A model generated the notes under the pieces. The model made no database searches. It was not told the origin of the DNA and saw only the letters and a program-made list of their open reading frames with translations. This document shows positions 6,111 to 13,168 of a DNA stretch of 14,866 nt, one piece after another; position 1 is the stretch's first letter, and each line of letters opens with the position of its first letter. Where the stretch lies: assembly GCA_945947045.1 (NCBI GenBank), contig CAMEXG010000030.1, forward strand, positions 1 through 14,866, read 5' to 3'. The stretch is from an uncultured Spirochaetales bacterium (lineage in GTDB: Bacteria; Spirochaetota; Spirochaetia; Sphaerochaetales; Sphaerochaetaceae). A program made the position numbers and the translations under genes.

Positions 6111-9100
6111 ATGACAAACAGAGATTTTAGAATCGCTGTGTTGACAAGAAAAGAGATTAAATTTGATGAGCCGGTTTTCCAGACAATTAATGGAATGGGT
6201 TCTTTCTATAGAGAGGCTTCTTCTCTCTCCTACAAGTATAACGAACAGAAAAAGAAAGAAGGCAGAGATTTCGAGTACATCTCCGCAGCAAAGCTAAACG
6301 CCTCCGCCATTCTTCATTATGTTTATCAAGCGATACTCTCATATCTAATCTCCGGAACCAACGAAGATTTTTTCAGAAGAAGGCTCGCAACAGTAAATCA
6401 GAATGATTCTCTTTCGTCTGCTTTAAAGTTTTATTCAGAAGAATTCCCCACAGAGATTGCTGACGACAGAAATCAAGAAGAAGATATGAGGGGATACTTT
6501 ATTCATCAGGTTATGCTGCAGAACAGAGCTCTTGTATCTGCCGCCAGACCGTTTATCGCTCCAGAAGGACTTAACTTCCCAGACTCTTCACGAGCCCTCT
6601 CCTCAATTCTTTCTTCTTATGTAAAGGACGACCTAAGAAACGGAGAACCTAATACAGACGACATCTTCACATTTTTGTGTATGCCTGCCCGTCTCTATCC
6701 AGATTCTCTCTTGGATCAGATCCAATATATAATCAGAGAGTGGGCTGAGATGCTTCCTGAATCATTTATAACTCTTCTCAAGTCTTCAATGGACTATATT
6801 AATGAAGAACAAAAAGATCATGGATTCGGTGGGGCCCCAGGTCCGATTCCTGTAGTAGACTTTTCATCTGAAATAAACGAATACGAAGCTTTCTCTTCAG
6901 ACTCCAACTGGATGCCATGTGTAGTTATGATCGCAAAATCAACCTTGGTTTGGCTGGATCAGCTTTCAAAGCAATATAAGAGACCTATCACCTCTCTCGA
7001 TCAGATTCCAGACGAAGAGTTGGATATTATGCAGCATAGAGGTATTACAGCTCTTTGGCTTATTGGTCTATGGCAGCGAAGCGAGGCGTCGAAGACCATC
7101 AAGCATCTATGCGGAAATCCGGATGCCGTAGCTTCTGCATACTCTTTAAAAGACTATGACATCTCCCCGGACATCGGGGGCTGGGAAGCGGTTGAAAATC
7201 TAAGGGAAAGATGTAAAAAGAGAGGAATAAGACTAGCTTCCGATATGGTTCCTAACCATACAGGTATCGATGGCAACTGGGTATACGAACACCCTGAATA
7301 CTTTATTTCTCAAGACTATTCACCATTCCCGTCATATACGTACAACGGACCGGATCTCTCTTCAAACCCTGATTGGGAAGTTAAGTTGGAAGACCATTAT
7401 TACAACAGAACCGATGCCGCCGTCACATTTAGAATGAGAAACAGGCATACAGGGGAAACAAGGTATGTATTCCATGGCAACGATGGTACAACGATGCCTT
7501 GGAATGACACTGCACAGTTGGATTATCTTAACCCTATTACTAGAGAAGCCGTCATTCAGAAGATTCTCCATGTTGCACGAAACTTCCCTATCATCCGTTT
7601 CGATGCCGCTATGACACTTGCAAAGAGGCATATAGAAAGACTTTGGTACCCGAAACCAGGAACTGGCGGAGACATTGCAGGAAGAGCAGAACACTCTATG
7701 AGTGAAAGAGAATTCAACCAGAGAATTCCGGAAGAATTTTGGAGAGAAGTAGTGGACAGAGTGGCGAAAGAAGTCCCTGACACTCTATTGTTGGCCGAAG
7801 CATTCTGGATGATGGAAGGTTACTTTGTAAGAACACTTGGTATGCATCGTGTATATAACAGTGCCTTCATGAATATGCTGAAGAACCAAGAGAACCAGAA
7901 ATACAGAGACTCCATTAAAAAGACATTGGAGTTTGAGCCTGAGATTCTCAAGAGATATGTAAACTTCATGAACAACCCTGACGAAGACACTGCAATAGCC
8001 CAGTTTGGATCCGACGACAGATACTTTGGAGTCGCCACCCTTCTATCTACACTCCCAGGTCTACCTATGATCGGACACGGTCAGATCGAAGGATACAGAG
8101 AAAAGTATGGTATGGAGTATCAGAGGGCATACTATGACGAAAAACCGAACCAGTGGCTAATGGATCAGCATGAAAGAAGAATCTTCCCTCTCTTGAGAAA
8201 GAGATATCTCTTTGCAAATGTAGATAACTTTAACATTTACGACTGTATAGGGCCCAATGGTGTTGAAGAATCTGTATATGCATTTGTAAACGGAAGTGGC
8301 AAAGAAAGAACATTGGTCCTTGTAAACAATAGATATGAGAGGGCTTTCGGTACAATCAGTATCTCTGCTCCAAAGCTGAAAAAGAACGGTGAAGATAAAA
8401 AGATGGCGAGAGTTAATCTTGCAGAAAACTTGAACCTTACATACGGCAGCAGAAACTACTGTATCATGGATTGTTTCTCAGATGGACTCTCATACATTAT
8501 TCCATCTATATCCCTCTTTGACGGATTCTCATTCGGACTCAACGGATATGAAGCCAGAGTATTCTGGAATATCAGGGAAGTTGAAGACACTGACGGATGC
8601 ATCGAGTCTCTATATAAAGAATATGGAGAGAGAGGAATCAAAGACATCGACAAAGCTTTGGCGATGATGAGGCTGAAACCTGTATACGACGTTCTGGAGA
8701 AAGCGAGGGACGAGAAGTTCATGGGTCTTATTGAAGACATCATCAACAACGAAAGCACAAAGGAAAAAGAAAGAGAACTTCTTCTTGAACTTGCTGAAAT
8801 CTACTCTACTCTCTATGAAATCTATCCTACTTTGGAAGAGAGCGTCAAAGGACAGATAGGTGCAGTTCCGATGGATGTAGAGGCACAGCCTGTAATCAAG
8901 CTTATAAAGGCATTGTCAAAGGCGTTCGGAGCTAAGGGTCCAAAGACATTCCAGAGCTGGATAAGTCTTGATGAATCAATAAAGATACTTATAGCAGAAA
9001 CTCTCCTTCTGATTCCATTTGCAGAAGAAAAGACACCTAAAGCATTAATGGAAGTTGCAGACAGACTAATGCTTGACGAGTTCTTCTCAGAGTACACATT

Positions 9101-9449
9101 GACGATGGGACTTGATGATAATCAGAGAAGAGCACTGTCACATGAGGCGGCACTGATGCTTTCAGCCATCATCCTCTATAAAGAAGATGAGGTCGAAAAG
9201 ACTCCTACCCTTATGCTTTCATGCCTCCTTAACGACAGTGGTGTAATGAATCTTGTCCAGTGCCATGAATATCAGGGTACTGTGTGGTATAATAAGGAAA
9301 GTATGCAGAGAGCAATTGTAATATGCACTCTCTCATATTTTGTCTCCTCTCATGAGCGAACTGCAAAAGAGACGGATCTCTTTGCAAGGACTCTTCTTGA
9401 AAAGGAGATAAAGAGCGGATATAAACTTTCAGGTATAGTTAAGGAATAA
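6111..9449 (+). CDS. Large cytoplasmic GH13 (alpha-amylase family) enzyme
   Basis: A 1112-aa protein with a GH13 (beta/alpha)8 barrel in its centre, about residues 300-700. The four family regions are DMVPNH (378-383), RFDAAM with the nucleophile D498, LLAEAFW with the acid/base E563, and NNPDEDT with the transition-state aspartate D624. In the last one the usual histidine of NHD is proline, as in the NTPD motif of GlgE-type maltosyltransferases. The stretch LPGLPMIGHGQIEGYREKYGMEY (its first part at 648-660) is shared with a set of long bacterial amylase-family proteins. The first 300 residues and the last 290 are mostly helical and unassigned. No signal peptide is present, so the enzyme should act inside the cell, for example on glycogen, maltodextrin or another glucoside; the substrate and whether it hydrolyses or transfers are unknown. 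AAGGGGG lies just before the ATG. Two membrane-protein genes follow closely. Confidence 0.88.
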   Translation: MTNRDFRIAVLTRKEIKFDEPVFQTINGMGSFYREASSLSYKYNEQKKKEGRDFEYISAAKLNASAILHYVYQAILSYLISGTNEDFFRRRLATVNQNDSLSSALKFYSEEFPTEIADDRNQEEDMRGYFIHQVMLQNRALVSAARPFIAPEGLNFPDSSRALSSILSSYVKDDLRNGEPNTDDIFTFLCMPARLYPDSLLDQIQYIIREWAEMLPESFITLLKSSMDYINEEQKDHGFGGAPGPIPVVDFSSEINEYEAFSSDSNWMPCVVMIAKSTLVWLDQLSKQYKRPITSLDQIPDEELDIMQHRGITALWLIGLWQRSEASKTIKHLCGNPDAVASAYSLKDYDISPDIGGWEAVENLRERCKKRGIRLASDMVPNHTGIDGNWVYEHPEYFISQDYSPFPSYTYNGPDLSSNPDWEVKLEDHYYNRTDAAVTFRMRNRHTGETRYVFHGNDGTTMPWNDTAQLDYLNPITREAVIQKILHVARNFPIIRFDAAMTLAKRHIERLWYPKPGTGGDIAGRAEHSMSEREFNQRIPEEFWREVVDRVAKEVPDTLLLAEAFWMMEGYFVRTLGMHRVYNSAFMNMLKNQENQKYRDSIKKTLEFEPEILKRYVNFMNNPDEDTAIAQFGSDDRYFGVATLLSTLPGLPMIGHGQIEGYREKYGMEYQRAYYDEKPNQWLMDQHERRIFPLLRKRYLFANVDNFNIYDCIGPNGVEESVYAFVNGSGKERTLVLVNNRYERAFGTISISAPKLKKNGEDKKMARVNLAENLNLTYGSRNYCIMDCFSDGLSYIIPSISLFDGFSFGLNGYEARVFWNIREVEDTDGCIESLYKEYGERGIKDIDKALAMMRLKPVYDVLEKARDEKFMGLIEDIINNESTKEKERELLLELAEIYSTLYEIYPTLEESVKGQIGAVPMDVEAQPVIKLIKALSKAFGAKGPKTFQSWISLDESIKILIAETLLLIPFAEEKTPKALMEVADRLMLDEFFSEYTLTMGLDDNQRRALSHEAALMLSAIILYKEDEVEKTPTLMLSCLLNDSGVMNLVQCHEYQGTVWYNKESMQRAIVICTLSYFVSSHERTAKETDLFARTLLEKEIKSGYKLSGIVKE

Positions 9450-9470
9450 TACTGAAGACGGAGGATAATA

Positions 9471-10685
9471 ATGGAGACTTGGCTTACATATTTAGCTGCA
9501 CTTCTAATGGCGGGGGCCACAGCGTTTACTTTTTCATCCTCGTCATCTCTATTGGGGATGATGTCGACTCTAACATCTTACCTTACAGGAGTCGCTGCAT
9601 TTCTGTTTCTTGGAACATCTGTAATTACATTGGCTAGTGGAACGGCAAGTCTCAGAAAAAACAAGTTAGGCGGTAAGGTATTAAGAACAACAATACTTTG
9701 GGCTATAGTAACTACTTTAGTCCTCTCATTTCTCGGTGCTTTAGCCACTGGAATTACAGACGTAATATTTCCAGTTTCAGCATCTGCAGGAGGAGAATAC
9801 GAAATCGAGATAAAAGCATTTGTCACCAAAGTCGATCCGCTTTTATCATCAGCATTCTTGTCAAAGGTCTTTATCCCTGCTCTTATGGCTTCATTTATTC
9901 TGGGAGTAGCTCTTACACCTTCCTCTGACATCATCAGACCTGCCTACACAGTAATGAATTCATTTAGTGAAGTGATGTACAGAATACAGAGGACTATCAC
10001 ATATTTCGGAGCATGCTATGTATATGTCGCAGGAACTACTTTCTTCCTTGGACTTTGGCAGGAAAAGACAGCTTTTGCAGCTCCGCAGCCTTTTATCGCC
10101 CTTCTATTTGCAACACTTGTAGTTATATTAGTCATTCTTCCTCTTCTATTTGCATTCTTCACAGGGTTTAAAAAGAACCCTTATGGCGTAATAGGTAGAG
10201 GACTCAGCGGAATAATCACAGCATTTGTAAGCGGCAACTTATTCGCTTCTTCTCTTATAGGAGAATCTATTTCACGATCAAACCTTGGAATTCAGAAGAG
10301 AATATCTTCTACTGTCACACCTCTTTCAATAGTGATATCAAGAGGAGGGACTTCCTTCGTTTCCATTCTTACAGTAATAACTCTTCTTAAGACTCTCGGA
10401 GCGGAAATATCTACAAGCGCCCTTATCCTTCTTACTATCACAATCGCCGTCGTATCATTCACTTCATCTCTTTTCTCCGGAATCGAAGTGGCTGCAATCT
10501 CTGTAATGGCTTTGAATATACTTAATATCAATGTGTATGGGGCTGAAGCTGCCATTATTTCTCTTATTCCATTTGTAAACGGATGTGCCTTATTAATTGA
10601 TATGGTTATTTCACTGATGGCAAATGCAATATCTGGTGCTAGGACTAAGACAGACGCACAAATTCCACTTAAGGATACAATCTGA
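9471..10685 (+). CDS. Divergent SLC1/DAACS-type transporter
   Basis: A 404-aa integral membrane protein with the layout of the dicarboxylate/amino acid:cation symporter family. The early stretch FLFLGTSVITLASGTASL (residues 44-61) matches the TM2 region, NLGIQKRISSTVTPLS (271-286) matches the TM7 entry, SGIEVAAISVMALNIL (336-351) matches hairpin HP2, and LLIDMVISLMANAIS (374-388) matches TM8. Key family residues differ: the NMDGT sodium-site motif reads SRGGT (290-294), the serine-rich HP1 tip is GNLFASS, and the TM8 arginine that binds the substrate carboxylate in known members appears replaced, although D377 is kept. The substrate is therefore not predictable and is probably not glutamate or aspartate. 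GGAGG (9460-9464) precedes the ATG. The gene starts 21 bp after the GH13 gene and overlaps the next gene by one base (TGATG), so it sits in one unit. Confidence 0.75.
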   Translation: METWLTYLAALLMAGATAFTFSSSSSLLGMMSTLTSYLTGVAAFLFLGTSVITLASGTASLRKNKLGGKVLRTTILWAIVTTLVLSFLGALATGITDVIFPVSASAGGEYEIEIKAFVTKVDPLLSSAFLSKVFIPALMASFILGVALTPSSDIIRPAYTVMNSFSEVMYRIQRTITYFGACYVYVAGTTFFLGLWQEKTAFAAPQPFIALLFATLVVILVILPLLFAFFTGFKKNPYGVIGRGLSGIITAFVSGNLFASSLIGESISRSNLGIQKRISSTVTPLSIVISRGGTSFVSILTVITLLKTLGAEISTSALILLTITIAVVSFTSSLFSGIEVAAISVMALNILNINVYGAEAAIISLIPFVNGCALLIDMVISLMANAISGARTKTDAQIPLKDTI

Positions 10686-11452
10686 TGCAGAATCAAAACA
10701 GAAAGACCATAGTATCTTTATTGATAGTCCAAATTGCGATTACTCTCTTTTACACTTTCGGCCTGGCTGAAGTATTGTTCTTTTCATTTAAGACAGATAG
10801 CTGGGTTGGAGTAGAGATTAACCTATTGGACTATCTACCACATTTGGTCATTCTTATGTGTTCCTTATGGCCTCAGGCGGCTCTTATCTTTAAACATAAG
10901 CTCCATAGCCAAGATGGTGAGATAATGCCTCTTTTGTTTACAGTAACAGCATTTCAGGCTTCTCTTATTGTCGTGGATGCTATAGAAGCTATGGGATATA
11001 TCTTCGTTTTTCCTGAGGCTTTATTGGTGATACAGAGATTCTCTATCCTTGCAACAGCGGCTCTTTTTCTTCTCTCTTCCCTTAGATACTATGGTTTCTC
11101 GTCATCAAATATGGGAATGTACACTTTTCTGTTCCTATCTGTATCTCTTTTGATATCTGCAATGGTCCCTTTTTCCAGTTACCATGGAAGAATGAGCACA
11201 ATGACACCCGGATATGAGATGTATGTACAGTTACTAATAATCGTTCTATATGTAATTACCATAATCACATTTATCATGACTGCTGTTAAAGATAGGACAA
11301 GTCTAAACGTAAAAAGGTCCATAGCTTTCATTATGCTGGTTATTTCCATTTATTTCGCATACTTCAATCTCATATATACAGCCGTCACTTCAATTGTACT
11401 CTCTATACCAGCCACTGTGATACTTGTATTAAATGCAGGAGATAGCTTATAA
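10685..11452 (+). CDS. Eight-helix membrane protein of unknown function
   Basis: A 255-aa protein that I do not recognise. Hydrophobic segments lie near residues 9-34, 48-70, 82-102, 109-132, 144-163, 179-201, 210-232 and 234-250. Basic residues cluster in the N-terminal tail, at KHKLHS (70-75), around R134 and at KDRTSLNVKR (202-211), which places the N-terminus and the even loops inside. D98, E101 and E111 sit in or next to helices three and four and could be functional. No cytoplasmic signalling or enzymatic domain is attached. The start codon overlaps the stop of the transporter gene (TGATG), which implies coupled translation and suggests a partner or accessory role for the transporter; this is inference. 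A terminator follows the stop directly. Confidence 0.75.
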   Translation: MQNQNRKTIVSLLIVQIAITLFYTFGLAEVLFFSFKTDSWVGVEINLLDYLPHLVILMCSLWPQAALIFKHKLHSQDGEIMPLLFTVTAFQASLIVVDAIEAMGYIFVFPEALLVIQRFSILATAALFLLSSLRYYGFSSSNMGMYTFLFLSVSLLISAMVPFSSYHGRMSTMTPGYEMYVQLLIIVLYVITIITFIMTAVKDRTSLNVKRSIAFIMLVISIYFAYFNLIYTAVTSIVLSIPATVILVLNAGDSL

Positions 11453-11486
11453 AAAAAGGCTGCGGATGATCCGACAGCCTTTCTCA
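11453..11486. terminator. Shared bidirectional terminator between converging units
   Basis: AAAGGCTG-CGGA (11455-11466) pairs with TCCG-CAGCCTTT (11470-11482, one bulged A at 11474) around a TGA loop. On the minus strand the stem is followed by seven T (the A run at 11451-11457), a strong terminator for gpmI. On the plus strand the tail is TTTCTCATTCTCTTTT, weaker but usable for the membrane-protein gene. Confidence 0.88.
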
Positions 11487-11501
11487 TTCTCTTTTGCCTT
11501 A

Positions 11502-13151
11502 TCAGTTAAAATTGATTACAGATTTATCATAATCTGATGGAGCATCAAAGCCTAAGAAGTTCATACATGTAGCAGCGATAGAAGATATTCCAAGTCCCTC
11601 GTTCAAAGTCTTTGAATACTCTCCTTTATACTCCGGGTCATATATGATACATGGAACAGGGTTAAGAGAGTGGGAAGTCTTTGCCTTTGGATCACCATTA
11701 GCCTTTGTCTTTACACTGCCGTCCTTTCCATGCTCATACATATCGTCAGCGTTGCCGTGGTCTGCTGTAATGATCATCACACCGCCAGCCTTCTCGATGG
11801 CATTTCTAAGTCTACCAAGCTGAAGATCCATAGCTTCCATTGAGCATACGACAGCTTCATATACCCCTGTATGACCGACCATATCTCCATTTGGATAGTT
11901 AAGCTTGATAAAATCCCACTTTCCGCTTTCGACTTCTTTGATCACTCTATCTGTAATGTCTGCACACTTCATCCATGGTCTTTCTTCGAAAGGAACGATG
12001 TCAGATGGAATCTCTACATACTCTTCAAGATTCTCATCAAACTTTCCTGACTTATTACCGTTAAAGAAGTATGTAACATGGCCAAACTTCTGAGTTTCTG
12101 AAATAGAGAACTGCTTTACACCGCTTGAGCAAAGATATTCAGCGAGAGTGCGGTCGATTGCCGGAGGGGAAACAAGATACTGATGAGGTACATGCAAGTC
12201 TCCGTCATATTCCATCATTCCTGCATATTCTACGTTTGGAACTCTCTTTCTATCAAACTCCTTAAGGTCTTTAGCCTCAAATGCCTTTGTAATCTCAAGA
12301 GCCCTGTCTCCACGGAAGTTAAAGAGAATTACACTGTCTCCATCTTCGATTGTTCCAACAGGCTTGCCGTTCTCAGCAATGACAAATGGAGGTAGATCCT
12401 GGTCGATTGCACCTGTCTCTTTTCTGAGAGTCTCGATAGCTTCGTGAGCAGAAGAGAATTCTCTTCCCTCTCCAAGAACATGTGTCTCCCAACCCTTTCT
12501 TACCATATCCCAGTTAGCGTTATAACGGTCCATAGTAATTACCATTCTTCCACCACCTGAAGCAATCTTTGCGTCAAATGTTCCATCGGCACTAAGTTCC
12601 GCCAAGAAAGCGGCAAATGGATCGAAGTAATCGAGAGCAGACATTTCTCCTACGTCTCTACCATCAAGAAGAGCGTGGACCCTAACCTTCTTTACTCCTT
12701 CCTTCTTCGCTTCAATAACCATAGCCTTAAGGTTATTAATATGAGAATGGACGTTACCATCGGAAAGAAGACCGATGAAATGGAGGGTAGATCCATTGTC
12801 TTTTACATTCTTTACAAGCTTATTCCATGTTTCACCCTGGAACATCTTTCCTTCTTCGATGGACTGTGCAACAAGCTTGGCCCCCTGGCTGAATACTCTT
12901 CCACATCCCATTGCGTTGTGTCCCACTTCACTGTTTCCCATATCGGCATCTGTAGGAAGTCCTACAGCTGTTCCATGAGCCTTAAGCTTTGTCCAAGGAC
13001 AGGATTCATAGAATTTATCAAGATTCTTTGTGACAGCTGATGCTACAGCGTCTCCTTCCTTATACTTTCCAAATCCCACACCATCCATGATTACCAGTAC
13101 AACTGGGCCTTTTCTTTCGATTATTCCGTTTTTCTTTAATGGTTCCACCAT
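11502..13151 (-). CDS. gpmI: Phosphoglycerate mutase, 2,3-bisphosphoglycerate-independent
   Basis: A 549-aa glycolytic and gluconeogenic enzyme that interconverts 3- and 2-phosphoglycerate using two Mn ions and a phosphoserine intermediate. The nucleophile S74 lies in ADMGNSEVGHNAMG, with D23 in VIMDGVGFG. Other metal ligands are D423 and H427 in NGDMVGHTG, D464 and H465 in TADHGNAD, and H494 in TSHSLNPVP. The substrate residues DGNVHSH (131-137) and LDGRDV (162-167) are kept. At about 550 residues it belongs to the longer branch of the family, with a somewhat extended insertion around 310-400. GGAG lies about eight bases before the ATG. It follows the Xaa-Pro aminopeptidase gene by 17 bp on the same strand and should share its transcript. 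Some spirochaetes use the cofactor-dependent GpmA instead; whether this organism also has one cannot be seen here. Confidence 0.97.
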   Translation of the reverse strand: MVEPLKKNGIIERKGPVVLVIMDGVGFGKYKEGDAVASAVTKNLDKFYESCPWTKLKAHGTAVGLPTDADMGNSEVGHNAMGCGRVFSQGAKLVAQSIEEGKMFQGETWNKLVKNVKDNGSTLHFIGLLSDGNVHSHINNLKAMVIEAKKEGVKKVRVHALLDGRDVGEMSALDYFDPFAAFLAELSADGTFDAKIASGGGRMVITMDRYNANWDMVRKGWETHVLGEGREFSSAHEAIETLRKETGAIDQDLPPFVIAENGKPVGTIEDGDSVILFNFRGDRALEITKAFEAKDLKEFDRKRVPNVEYAGMMEYDGDLHVPHQYLVSPPAIDRTLAEYLCSSGVKQFSISETQKFGHVTYFFNGNKSGKFDENLEEYVEIPSDIVPFEERPWMKCADITDRVIKEVESGKWDFIKLNYPNGDMVGHTGVYEAVVCSMEAMDLQLGRLRNAIEKAGGVMIITADHGNADDMYEHGKDGSVKTKANGDPKAKTSHSLNPVPCIIYDPEYKGEYSKTLNEGLGISSIAATCMNFLGFDAPSDYDKSVINFN

Positions 13152-13168
13152 ATTTTATCTCCAATAAA

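Noticed and set aside
5905..6114. Plus-strand reading frame of 69 codons between pth and the GH13 gene
   Set aside because: Most of it lies inside pth in another frame, it has no ribosome site, and it covers the predicted promoter region.
10292..10696. Minus-strand reading frame of 134 codons opposite the transporter gene
   Set aside because: It is a mirror of the hydrophobic codons of the transporter gene, whose own frame has SLC1 motifs and a ribosome site.
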